Shown piece after piece: positions 52,463-60,681 of a stretch of 64,000 nt of DNA (positions within the stretch are counted from its first letter, which is position 1; every line of letters starts with the position of its first letter). The DNA is from Ancylobacter aquaticus (GTDB lineage: Bacteria; Pseudomonadota; Alphaproteobacteria; Rhizobiales; Xanthobacteraceae), in assembly GCF_004339465.1 (NCBI RefSeq), contig NZ_SMFY01000003.1, positions 62,001 to 126,000 of the forward strand. The letters are read 5' to 3'. Position numbers and translations under genes: made by a program. Under the pieces are notes generated by a model that had not been told where the DNA came from, ran no database searches, and saw only the letters and a list, made by a program, of their open reading frames with translations.

Positions 52463-52753
52463 AACCGTGTGGTGAAGCCAGCTAGATCTGGTCGGCAATC
52501 TTAGCCCATATCGCCCGCATGATTGGCGATGACGCCGGTGCCGGCACTGACTGTGTGCCGCCGCCCTAATGATGTGCCAGGAACCGGGAGGGGTCCCGCA
52601 CGCGCCCACGCACGCGTAGCCGCCCCGCCCCATGAAAAACTTGGATACTGGGTAGCGCAGGGAATCCAAGCGTACTGAGGTACGTAGGGTGCCGAGGATT
52701 AGACCCGACTTCCGTCTTTTAGTCTCGCCGAACGCTGGCGGCGCTGCCCTAAG
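52463..52753. other. intergenic, no gene recognised
   Basis: GC-rich spacer between the two halves of the mobility module; no clear promoter or hairpin beyond short palindromes. Confidence 0.4.
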
Positions 52754-53143
52754 TCACATTCGGCGATGTCCCCTGCCTGATGTGGACCTTTGGCGTTTGA
52801 GATTCTCAAAGGCTCCCATCGCCCTCGCTATTGCCACTTCCGCAGCATGTAAATCGACGCCTAGCTTAGCATCTGGGTGGCTGGTGAGATCGACAATAAC
52901 CTCAAAGACAGCGTCGCACTCGCGAGCGAGGCGGAGGAGATGGTAGCCGCTTGGGCTCCCTGTCCCGTTCATCCACGTTCGTGCGCTCCTCTCACTTGCG
53001 CCTGTCCAGCGCATGATGGTCTTTACGGCAACTCCAGTTCCTCCGAGATCGTGCCGAAGCGCGCTGCTAATCTGCGCTATATATTCGGCCTCTGAGGGGA
53101 CCCGGTTTGCATTCGGAAGTTTTCTACCGCTCTTGGGAAGCAT
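52754..53143 (-). CDS. HTH-type regulator divergent from the serine recombinase
   Basis: A 129-residue protein from the ATG with an AAGGAGCAGGAGA site. The centre (GVAVKTIMRWTGASERSART, WMNGTGSPSGYHLLRLAREC) reads as a helix-turn-helix that recognises DNA. A C-terminal part (ISSALRHDL upstream, then DAKLGVDLHAAEVAIARAMG) is helical. Divergent from the recombinase gene with a short gap, so it probably controls that gene. Confidence 0.65.
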   Translation of the reverse strand: MLPKSGRKLPNANRVPSEAEYIAQISSALRHDLGGTGVAVKTIMRWTGASERSARTWMNGTGSPSGYHLLRLARECDAVFEVIVDLTSHPDAKLGVDLHAAEVAIARAMGAFENLKRQRSTSGRGHRRM

Positions 53144-53207
53144 TCTCCTGCTCCTTCCGGGGTAATGCTGAAATGCGGCTTGTGCCGCCGAGCCAACGAG
53201 GCCGGCG

Positions 53208-54779
53208 ATGGTCATCAACTGGAACAACGGCAACGATCAAATCCCATCGGCCGAGCCGCTGGGGATACCCGCTGCTGAATATGTCCGCATGTCGACCGAA
53301 CACCAGCAATATTCCACAGATAATCAGACTTTAGCAGTTCGTCTATATGCTGAACAACGCGGCTTCCGCATCGTGCGAACCTACGCAGACGAGGGAAGAA
53401 GTGGTCTCACGGTTGGAGGGCGCCCTGCTTTAAAGCAGTTGCTGTATGACATAGAGCACGGTCAGGCCGACTTTCGAGCTTTGCTCGTCTATGACGTAAG
53501 CCGGCTAGGGCGGTGGCAAGATACAGACGAAGCCGCCAGCCACGAGCTTCGGTGTCGACGGGCCGGCATCGCGGTCCATTATTGCGCGGAGCAGTTCGAG
53601 AATGATGGCAGCATCGGCTCCTCGATCATCAAAACCGTCAAACGCGCGATGGCCGGGGAATACAGCCGTGAATTATCGGTCAAGGGGTTCGCAGGGCAGG
53701 CAAACTTAATCAGGCTCGGCTACCGCCAAGGCGGAGCGGCCGGTTTCGGTCTGCGCCGCCTTCTTGTCGATCAGCATGGTGAGGCTAAGACGGAGCTTAA
53801 GCACGGACAGCAGAAAAGCATCGCAACCGATCGCGTGATCCTTGTGCTAGGGCCACCGGCGGAAGTGAAATTTGTTCAGCAGGTTTATCGGCTATTCGTC
53901 GATGGCCAAAGCGAGCAGCAGATCGCGGACTTTCTGAATGGTCAGGGGGTGCTCTCAGATCTTGGTCGACCCTGGACGCGAGGGACAGTTCATCAGCTTC
54001 TGACCAACGAAAAATACATTGGGAACAACGTCTGGGCACGTACCTCCTTCAAGCTGAAGGACCGGCACGTATCCAATAAGCCTGAAGATTGGATCCGTGC
54101 TGACAATGCGTTCCCACGGGTTGTCGACCCGGAAACGTTCGACAAGGCTCAGGCGATCATCGCATCGCGGGCACAGCACCTCAGCGATGAGGCAATGCTA
54201 GAGATTCTGCGATCGATCCTTGAGCGCAACGGCATGCTATCCGGGCTCATCATTGATGAGATGGAAGGCGCGCCGTCGAGTAGTTCCTATAGGTGCCGAT
54301 TCGGTGGGTTAATCCGAGCCTACGCCCTAGCTGGGTTTTCGCCCGCCCGGGACTACCGTTACCTCGAGATCAATCGGAAGCTGCGCTCGCTGCACCCGGC
54401 CCTTGTGGATGAGGTGCTCGCTGGCTTGCGATTGGCTGGCGGGATCGTCATTCGGAATCCACTCACGGACATACTCACGATCAATGAGGAGTTCACGGCC
54501 TCCATCATTATCGTGCGGTGTTTACGGACGTCGGCCGGATCGCTGCGATGGAAGCTGCGGCTCGACACCGCTCTGAAGCCTGACCTGACCGTTGCAGTCC
54601 GAATGGACGAGAACAACATGGTTCCCCGCGACTACTATCTCTTGCCGAGGCTCGATATGCGAACGGCCGTACTTAGGCTAAGCGAGCATAACGGCTTGTC
54701 GCTCGATGCGTATCGCTTCGATACCCCCGATACCTTTTACGGAATGGCTGCCCGGCAACCGTTCCCGAGGGCCGCGTGA
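53208..54779 (+). CDS. large serine recombinase
   Basis: A 523-residue recombinase. The N-terminal resolvase domain begins AAEYVRMSTEHQQYSTDNQT with the catalytic Ser in RMSTEHQ, followed by TYADEGRSGLTVGGRPALKQ and the Arg-rich LLVYDVSRLGRWQDTDEAAS. The middle recombinase domain has QQIADFLNGQGVLSDLGRPW and LLTNEKYIGNNVWARTSF. The zinc-ribbon cysteines common in large serine recombinases are not evident in the C-terminal part, so this is a smaller, ribbon-less branch. Its stop overlaps the next gene's ATG (TGATG), coupling it to two ParB/RepB-like genes. Close to the right end of the island. Confidence 0.85.
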   Translation: MVINWNNGNDQIPSAEPLGIPAAEYVRMSTEHQQYSTDNQTLAVRLYAEQRGFRIVRTYADEGRSGLTVGGRPALKQLLYDIEHGQADFRALLVYDVSRLGRWQDTDEAASHELRCRRAGIAVHYCAEQFENDGSIGSSIIKTVKRAMAGEYSRELSVKGFAGQANLIRLGYRQGGAAGFGLRRLLVDQHGEAKTELKHGQQKSIATDRVILVLGPPAEVKFVQQVYRLFVDGQSEQQIADFLNGQGVLSDLGRPWTRGTVHQLLTNEKYIGNNVWARTSFKLKDRHVSNKPEDWIRADNAFPRVVDPETFDKAQAIIASRAQHLSDEAMLEILRSILERNGMLSGLIIDEMEGAPSSSSYRCRFGGLIRAYALAGFSPARDYRYLEINRKLRSLHPALVDEVLAGLRLAGGIVIRNPLTDILTINEEFTASIIIVRCLRTSAGSLRWKLRLDTALKPDLTVAVRMDENNMVPRDYYLLPRLDMRTAVLRLSEHNGLSLDAYRFDTPDTFYGMAARQPFPRAA

Positions 54780-55672
54780 TGAATCCGCGGCCCGCACAAA
54801 GGGTCGAATGGGTCCCCATTGAACGGATCAACGTCCTCAATCCCCGCCTCCGCAATAAGCGGGTGTTTCGGGAGATAGTCGAGAACATTGCGAAGATCGG
54901 GTTGAAACGGCCTATCACCGTTACAAGGCGGGTCGAGGCTGGTGGGCCATTCTACGATCTCGTGTGTGGGCAGGGCCGGCTCGAGGCGTATCAAGCACTC
55001 GGCCAGCAGGAAGTTCCGGCACTTGTCGTTAGCGCTGACACAGAGGACTGTTTGATCGCGAGTTTGGTCGAGAACTGTGCTCGCCGTCAGCACCGCGCCA
55101 TCGACCTCCTGCAGGACATCGGCCTGATGCGCGAGCGCGGCCATTCGGTAACGGACATCGCTCGGAAAACCGGCCTGTCATACGACTATGTGTACGGTGT
55201 GGCCCGCCTATTGGAACAAGGTGAGCAACGCCTTTTACGTTCAGTCGAATCCCGCACCATCCCCCTCAGCGTCGCCTTGGAGATCGCGGAAGCTGACGAC
55301 CACAGCGTGCAGCGAGCGTTGCAGGACGCCTACGATAAGGGCCTTCTCCGCGGCAAACGCCTGCTCGCCGCTAAGAAGCTGGTCGAGACCCGTCGTCGCC
55401 GAGGCAAGGAACTCGACGCGCAGAAATCGTCCGCAACGAAGCGTTTATCTACTGCAGAATTGTTGAGGACGTATGAGGAGGACGCCGAGCGCAAACGCGA
55501 CATGATCCGGCGAGCAAATGGTTCAAAGGACCGTTTGGTGTTGATTGTCGAAGCCTTTCGGCGGCTTTCTCGCGACGACACCTTCATGGGGATACTAGAA
55601 GACGAGGCGCTGATGAGCATGCCGGAACGGATCGCGACGCGCCTAACTCAGTCCCAGGAGAGAAGGGGATGA
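54779..55672 (+). CDS. ParB-like partition protein
   Basis: A 297-residue ParB-domain protein. The N-terminal ParB box has EWVPIERINVLNPRLRNKRV, FREIVENIAKIGLKRPITVT, YDLVCGQGRLEAYQALGQQE and the LVENCARRQHRAIDLL helix. The central helix-turn-helix is ARKTGLSYDYVYGVARLLEQ. No ParA partner is nearby. Together with the next gene and the recombinase it forms a three-gene unit with coupled starts, so it probably assists recombination, element stability or regulation rather than plasmid partition. Confidence 0.8.
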   Translation: MNPRPAQRVEWVPIERINVLNPRLRNKRVFREIVENIAKIGLKRPITVTRRVEAGGPFYDLVCGQGRLEAYQALGQQEVPALVVSADTEDCLIASLVENCARRQHRAIDLLQDIGLMRERGHSVTDIARKTGLSYDYVYGVARLLEQGEQRLLRSVESRTIPLSVALEIAEADDHSVQRALQDAYDKGLLRGKRLLAAKKLVETRRRRGKELDAQKSSATKRLSTAELLRTYEEDAERKRDMIRRANGSKDRLVLIVEAFRRLSRDDTFMGILEDEALMSMPERIATRLTQSQERRG

Positions 55673-56562
55673 CGACAAAGCGTCCCGTGACGTCGGTAAA
55701 GCTTGGTTTTGAGGAAGCCAGTCTGCGAATCCCCATCAACGTCATCATGCCGCTGCGCAATGTTTCGGAGACGGTTCGCAGGTCCGTTAAATATGCCCAA
55801 ATCGCCGCCTCAATTGCAGAGGTCGGGATCATCGAGCCGCCGGTAGTCGTTCGCGACAGCGCCGACAAGGAGCAGTTTCATCTCCTCGATGGCCACCTAC
55901 GTCTAGACATCCTCAGGGCCCGGGGCGAAACGGAGGTCGTCTGCCTGATCGCGCTCGACGATGAGGCATTTACATATAACAAGCGCGTCAGCCGGATTGC
56001 GATCATTCAGGAGCATAAGATGATCCTGAATGCCATCCGCAAGGGCGTACCCGAGGAACGGCTAGCTCGCGCCCTCAATGTTAATATCGCGAATATCAGG
56101 ATGAAGCGGAACCTGCTCGTCGGCATCTGCCCGGAGACTGCCGAGTTGCTACGGGACAAGCATGTACCGCTCAGCGTTTTCACCGAGCTCCGTTTCCTGA
56201 AGCCGATGCGCCAGATCGAAGCGGCGCAGTCCATGATCACTATGAACCGCTATTCCACCGGTTATGCCCGGTCGCTTGTCGCGTCAACGCCGGAGGACCA
56301 GCTTGCCGAAGGCCGGCAGCGGCGTAGGCGCGGACTGACCGATGAACAGATCTCGGTGATGCAGCGCGAGTCGGAAAATCTCGATCGGCAATTCAAACTC
56401 GTCGAGCAAGCGTATGGGGCCGACCAACTCGATCTGGTCCAGGCTATCGGCTACGTGAATCGCTTACTGGGTAACGCTCGTATCGTCCGGCACCTTGCTC
56501 AGCATCACGCAGGGATTCTCGCCGAACTACAGAAGGTGATGAGTCTGCAGGAGGCCGCTTGA
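55669..56562 (+). CDS. RepB-like partition protein (ParB superfamily)
   Basis: A 297-residue protein related to RepB of alphaproteobacterial plasmids. The ParB-like N-domain is RRSVKYAQIAASIAEVGIIE, PPVVVRDSADKEQFHLLDGH, LRLDILRARGETEVVCLIA. The C-terminal RepB-type helical domain contains IRKGVPEERLARALNVNIA and QIEAAQSMITMNRYSTGYAR. Its ATG overlaps the preceding stop. With no RepA, origin or ParA nearby, it appears to be a chromosome-borne adaptation of plasmid machinery. Confidence 0.8.
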   Translation: MTTKRPVTSVKLGFEEASLRIPINVIMPLRNVSETVRRSVKYAQIAASIAEVGIIEPPVVVRDSADKEQFHLLDGHLRLDILRARGETEVVCLIALDDEAFTYNKRVSRIAIIQEHKMILNAIRKGVPEERLARALNVNIANIRMKRNLLVGICPETAELLRDKHVPLSVFTELRFLKPMRQIEAAQSMITMNRYSTGYARSLVASTPEDQLAEGRQRRRRGLTDEQISVMQRESENLDRQFKLVEQAYGADQLDLVQAIGYVNRLLGNARIVRHLAQHHAGILAELQKVMSLQEAA

Positions 56563-56754
56563 TAGGCGGTCGCTGCGCTGCCTATTTTCTCGGGTTGCTG
56601 ACCGGTTACCGTCCCTGCTTTCTCAGGAAATTATCGGCAATTCGACCGGGTTTCGCCAAGTCCAATTTTCGTGCCCGACCCAGATTCGGACACGAGCGGA
56701 CTCTGTTGTACTAGAGAGGAATAAAGCGTATCTAGGCTGCGTCGTAGTTTATTG

Positions 56755-56805
56755 CTTGCCAAGGTTGGGGTCGTGGGTTCGAATCCCATCGCCCGCTCCA
56801 AATTT
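56755..56805 (+). repeat. right attachment repeat (attR), partial tRNA-Gly copy
   Basis: Identical over 51 bases to 37894-37944. It carries only the 3' part of tRNA-Gly (from CTTGCCAAGG), without the D arm or 5' acceptor strand, so it is not a tRNA gene. Confidence 0.9.
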
Positions 56806-56828
56806 TCCCATTAAAATCAGATGCTAGC

Positions 56829-56848
56829 AGACGCCCTTCGGGGCGCTT
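56829..56848 (+). terminator. hairpin after attR
   Basis: CGCCC-TTCG-GGGCG followed by CTTTTGTTTG. This is probably the original chromosomal terminator of tRNA-Gly, displaced by the island. Confidence 0.65.
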
Positions 56849-56956
56849 TTGTTTGCCCACGGCGGTTTGGCCTGCCTTGGCGAGCTCTGGAGTAGCTGAT
56901 GGACTGCTCAAGGTCGTGCCGAGAGACCGGGCGGGGCGGGCGCGATGGCTGGGCCG

Positions 56957-57119
56957 ACGAAGTCACCTGCGTTAAGGCGTTTGGTCGACCGCCCTGTGGC
57001 CGGCGTGAATGCCATCCGCGTTTGGCGCGGCGTCCCGGCCTGTCCGCCAAGTCGCTCGCTGAGAAAGCCGGCATCGCGCATGCCTTCGTGTCGCAGATCG
57101 AAACCGGCAAGCGCGGGAA
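56957..57119 (+). pseudogene. XRE-type antitoxin/regulator remnant
   Basis: One frame gives KSPALRRLVDRPVAGVNAIR and VWRG; the next gives GLSAKSLAEKAGIAHAFVSQ, IETGKRG, a clear helix-turn-helix. A frameshift near 57033 separates them and the rest of the protein is absent. Confidence 0.6.
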
Positions 57120-57122
57120 CAG

Positions 57123-57233
57123 GCGCGCGGCGAACGGATCGACCGTTGGGAGCGCGCCCAGCAGGCCGTGCCTGACCGCAGCCGCATTATCCTCACCCAC
57201 ACCAATGACGAGGTGCGCGCCCTTAACCAGGCG
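57123..57233 (+). pseudogene. TraA conjugative relaxase fragment
   Basis: The frame reads GERIDRWERAQQAVPD, then SRIILTHTNDEVRALNQ, which matches the helicase part of Ti-type TraA relaxases. Only about 37 codons remain, fused to the XRE remnant, pointing to a past conjugative element at this site. Confidence 0.6.
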
Positions 57234-57848
57234 CCCCCGAACGCATGCGCCTTGGGGTGCTCGCTTCTTCGGTATCGTCCTATGTTCCGCCGCGGTGTCG
57301 AGGTCGCGAAAGCACAACGCAATCCTGAGGCTCGGATCGCTCGGAGCGCATGAATTATAATCATAGTATGCATGTTTCATAATCGCTTGGACTAAATTGT
57401 ATTCACGACGCAAAAAATGCTTGCGCCGCGCAAAATCAGCGCTTTTACTCGCCTGATCGAAATATTGCTGACGCTCTCCGCCGTGCCCATGGGTAACCAA
57501 GCCGCAGTGATTTGCGGGATGCTATGTGCAAGGATAGAAATAGAGGGCGCCTATTAGAATGTTAAGATTCACCATTAAATTACGATATTTCGACGACTAG
57601 TCTGTCCATCGTGAACTGTTTAAATACGTTGTAGTGTATTTAGAAGTTGTAACTCGGTTGTTTTGCCGTGGCATGAAGGATAGCGCAGGGCGAAGATGCT
57701 CTCCCGGGTTGGCGTGCCCATCATCGTGATCCCATTCGCGGATCTCGCTGGTGTCGGCATACGTGCTGTATCGGCATGATCCGCCAGATCGACACTGATC
57801 GAGCTGAGCAGATGGGGTCACATCGCTTCTCAAGATCCGGAGGGGATC

Positions 57849-58907
57849 ATGTGCGATCGTGACGGGACCTTCTTTCGCAATTTCTCGCGCCGCAACTTCC
57901 TGAAATCGACCGTCGCCGGTGCCGCAGCGACCATCGCCCTGCCACCGGCCCTTGCGGCGTTGCTGTCGCCCAGCAGGGCGCATGCCGCGGGCACCACCAT
58001 CAAGGCGACGCACGGCTCCGGCTTCTGCAACATGGGCATGTTTCTCGCCAAGGAGCGGGAACTCACCAAGGCCGACGGTGTCGATCTCGAATTCGTGGTG
58101 ACGCCGTCGAACACCGAAATCACCACCATGTTCGGTGCGGGCCTCGTCGACATGTCGATGATTCCCTATTCCAACTTCATGACGCTGTACGACGCTGGCG
58201 CACCGGTGAAGATCATCGCGGGCGGCGGCGTCGAAGGCTGCATCATTGTCGCCAAGGAAGGCATCAAATCCGCCGCCGATCTCAAGGGTAAGACCTTCGG
58301 CACCTTCCAGGCCGATACGCTCGAAGTCCTGCCTTACGACTACCTGAAGAAGGCCGGACTTTCCTTCAACGATGTGCAGATCAAATATCTCGACACCTCT
58401 CCGGAGCTTGCACAGGCGTTCATGGCCGGCGCCATCGATGCGATCTGCCACATCGAGCCCTACGCTTCCCAGTGCGTCATAGGTCGCGAAGGCGCCACCG
58501 TGCTCTCCGACGGCACCGACGTCTACGGCAAGGGCTACTCGGATTGCGTGCTTGCCGTCCGCACCCCGCTGCTTGAGAGCAACCCGGCCGCCGTGAAAGC
58601 GGTGATAAAGGCACTGTTCGTCGCCCAGTCTCAAGCCGAAGCCGACAAGACGGCAGCGCTCAAGGACACCGTCGGAAAATACTACAAGACGACCATGGAA
58701 GCAGCGATCGACGCCTCCTCCAAGCAGCCGATCGTGGTCGACCAGCGCAACCAAACGCAGTTCATCATCGATCGCGGCCAGTCCATGAAGGATCTCGGCT
58801 ACGTCAAGAAACTGCCGGACAAGGGGGCCTTCAACTGGAGCCTGCTCGAAGCCGTGATCGCCGAGAACAAGCCGCTTTATGACGGCCTGAAGCTGAAGTC
58901 GGCCTGA
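57849..58907 (+). CDS. NitT/TauT-family ABC transporter substrate-binding protein
   Basis: A 352-residue periplasmic binding protein with a Tat signal: SRRNFLKSTV, then a hydrophobic stretch ending around RAHAAG. The mature part has the SsuA/NMT1-like layout (ATHGSGFCNMGMFLAKEREL, VDLEFVVTPSNTEITTMFGA, KGKTFGTFQADTLEVLPYDY, AGAIDAICHIEPYASQCVIG). It binds a small nitrogen- or sulphur-containing compound; identity unknown. GGAGGGG lies before the ATG. First gene of a five-gene operon ending in two hydrolases, so the ligand is likely their substrate. Confidence 0.85.
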   Translation: MCDRDGTFFRNFSRRNFLKSTVAGAAATIALPPALAALLSPSRAHAAGTTIKATHGSGFCNMGMFLAKERELTKADGVDLEFVVTPSNTEITTMFGAGLVDMSMIPYSNFMTLYDAGAPVKIIAGGGVEGCIIVAKEGIKSAADLKGKTFGTFQADTLEVLPYDYLKKAGLSFNDVQIKYLDTSPELAQAFMAGAIDAICHIEPYASQCVIGREGATVLSDGTDVYGKGYSDCVLAVRTPLLESNPAAVKAVIKALFVAQSQAEADKTAALKDTVGKYYKTTMEAAIDASSKQPIVVDQRNQTQFIIDRGQSMKDLGYVKKLPDKGAFNWSLLEAVIAENKPLYDGLKLKSA

Positions 58908-58978
58908 CGAGCCATCCCATCGGCCGGGCGTCCGCGCCTGGCCGATCGCAGCGTCGCGCGAGATGTCGGAAGGACGCC

Positions 58979-59887
58979 ATGACCATGAGCGCTGATGTCG
59001 ACCCCGCATCCCTCAGCCCCGCTGAGCCGGAGCGGAAGGTAGGTCTGGTGCTGTCACCCGCCTGGCGGCGACGCTTCGCGACATTAGGTTGGGGCTTCGT
59101 CTCCATCGGGTTGTTCGCCGGGATATGGGAACTGCTCTGGGCGCTGGGCTATGCGAACCCGCTGCTATTGCCGCCGCCGCATCTTTTTCTCTCTGACATC
59201 CCCGGCACGCTGCAATATTTCGATCGGTCGAACCGCATCGGCAGCGTGGCGAGCGGCGGCGGCGTGCTTGCGCTGCTGTTGACCATGGGCTCGACAACGT
59301 TGCGCGTTGTCATCGGGCTGACGCTGGGCTTCATCTGCGGCGTCGCCGTCGGTGCGACGATCCACTACATTAAGCCGGCTCGCAATCTGCTGCTGCCAAC
59401 GATCCTGCTGCTGGCACCGATCTCGCCGGTCGCGTGGTTGCCGGTCGCCATCTTCGTGTTCGGTATCGGCGACGTGCCGGCGGTGTTCCTGGTGTTCATC
59501 ACGGTGTTCTTCGCCATCGTGCTGTCCACAGGCGCGCAGATCGAGAGCGTGCCGAAGAACTACATCCACGTCGCCCGTATCATGGGCGCGACGCGCCGCC
59601 AGACGTTCTGGCGCGTCATTCTACCGTCGATACTGCCCAGCCTGTTCATGACTCTGCGGCTCAATCTCTTCGCCGCGTGGATGGTGGTGCTGATCGCAGA
59701 GACCGTGGGCGTCGGCACCGGCCTCGGGCAGATCACCTCGATGGCCCGCTCCACCTTCAATGCCCGGCTGGTCTTTTTCACCATGGGTATCATCGGCGTG
59801 CTCGGTTTTCTCTCCGACTGGGGATTGCGACAGGTGCAGCGCAAGATGCTGTGGTGGGTCGCCCCGAACCAGGGAGCATCGCGATGA
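58979..59887 (+). CDS. ABC transporter permease (NitT/TauT family)
   Basis: A 302-residue permease with about six helices. The start MTMSADVDPASLSPAEPERK is soluble; helices begin at GWGFVSIGLFAGIWELLWAL. The BPD-transport motif is VARIMGATRRQTFWRVILPS (EAA-like loop), followed by FAAWMVVLIAETVGVGTGLG. It pairs with the binding protein upstream and the ATPase that overlaps its stop (ATGA). Confidence 0.88.
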   Translation: MTMSADVDPASLSPAEPERKVGLVLSPAWRRRFATLGWGFVSIGLFAGIWELLWALGYANPLLLPPPHLFLSDIPGTLQYFDRSNRIGSVASGGGVLALLLTMGSTTLRVVIGLTLGFICGVAVGATIHYIKPARNLLLPTILLLAPISPVAWLPVAIFVFGIGDVPAVFLVFITVFFAIVLSTGAQIESVPKNYIHVARIMGATRRQTFWRVILPSILPSLFMTLRLNLFAAWMVVLIAETVGVGTGLGQITSMARSTFNARLVFFTMGIIGVLGFLSDWGLRQVQRKMLWWVAPNQGASR

Positions 59888-60675
59888 GTTCGCGTCCCGC
59901 CATTTCCATCCGCTCGGTGTCGAAGAGATGGACACCCGAGGGCCGCGCCCCGGTGCAAGCTCTGAGCAACCTTACCTTCGATGTCGCGCCCGGCGAATTC
60001 ATCGTGCTGCTCGGCCCGTCCGGTTGCGGCAAGTCCACTCTGCTCTACATGATCGCGGGCCTGGAGGATGTGTCGGGGGGCGCCATCTTCTGCGATGGCG
60101 AGCCGGTCACGGAACCCTCCGCCGAGCGTGGCCTGATCTTCCAGGAAGCCTCGCTTTTTCCCTGGCTGACCATCGCCGACAATGTGGCCTTCGGCCTTGC
60201 CATTCAGCATGAGCAGCCGGTCCGGCGGCGCGAGATCGCGATCGAGATGCTCAAGCGCGTCGGCCTTGGCGACATGCTGGACAAGAAGCCGGACGAACTC
60301 TCGGGCGGCATGCGCCAGCGCGCTGCCTGCGCCCGGGCGCTCGCCATGCGGCCCAAGGTACTGATGATGGACGAGCCGTTTGCAGCGCTCGACGTGCAGA
60401 CCCGCTCGCGCATGCAAGACTTTCTGCTGCAGATCTGGCGTGACAGCGGCGCTTGCGTGCTGCTCGTCACCCACTCGATCGACGAGGCCATCTCGCTGGC
60501 CGACCGTGTGGTGGTCTTCACCGCCCGTCCAGGACAGGTGAAGACCATCGTGCCGATCGATCTGCCGCGTCCGCGCCAGAGCCGGGATCCGCGCTACCAC
60601 GCCTATCGCGACATGTTCACCGAACTGCTGGCCGACGAAGTCGAACGTGCCTTCGCCGAGCAGGAAGCCGGATAG
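59884..60675 (+). CDS. ABC transporter ATP-binding protein (NitT/TauT family)
   Basis: A 263-residue ATPase. Walker A is LGPSGCGKSTLLYMIAG, the Q-loop region LIFQEASLFPWLTIADNVAF, signature LSGGMRQRAACARALAM, Walker B VLMMDEPFAALDVQTR and H-loop VLLVTHSIDEAISLADRVV. Of the SsuB/TauB type. Its stop is 6 bases before the amidase gene. Confidence 0.9.
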   Translation: MSSRPAISIRSVSKRWTPEGRAPVQALSNLTFDVAPGEFIVLLGPSGCGKSTLLYMIAGLEDVSGGAIFCDGEPVTEPSAERGLIFQEASLFPWLTIADNVAFGLAIQHEQPVRRREIAIEMLKRVGLGDMLDKKPDELSGGMRQRAACARALAMRPKVLMMDEPFAALDVQTRSRMQDFLLQIWRDSGACVLLVTHSIDEAISLADRVVVFTARPGQVKTIVPIDLPRPRQSRDPRYHAYRDMFTELLADEVERAFAEQEAG

Positions 60676-60681
60676 CCCGCC

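Larger units (their letters stand above)
37894..56805. mobile_element. tRNA-Gly-integrated genomic island (about 18.9 kb)
   Basis: A 51-bp perfect direct repeat (37894-37944 and 56755-56805) starts in the anticodon loop region of tRNA-Gly and ends 5 bases after CCA. Between the copies lie a defence cluster (HEPN, SIR2-HerA, dGTPase), an XRE/unknown pair, a tyrosine integrase, an AlpA-like protein, a primase-helicase and a serine recombinase with two partition-like proteins. tRNA targeting with a long repeat is typical of tyrosine integrases; the serine recombinase next to the right end suggests a second, nested or accreted element. Confidence 0.85.
56806..57848. other. scrambled region right of the island; remnants only
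   Basis: This kilobase holds a terminator, an XRE remnant and a TraA remnant (listed separately), then AT-richer DNA from about 57350 to 57660 leading to the transporter operon. No intact gene is recognised. It looks like debris from an older integrated element next to the same tRNA site. Confidence 0.55.

Noticed and set aside
56755-56805. A second tRNA-Gly gene
   Set aside because: The 5' half (acceptor strand and D arm) is missing; it is an attachment repeat.
57540-57848. A riboswitch, for example guanidine-I type, before the transporter operon
   Set aside because: I looked for the conserved core sequences and found none; the leader shows only weak pairing.
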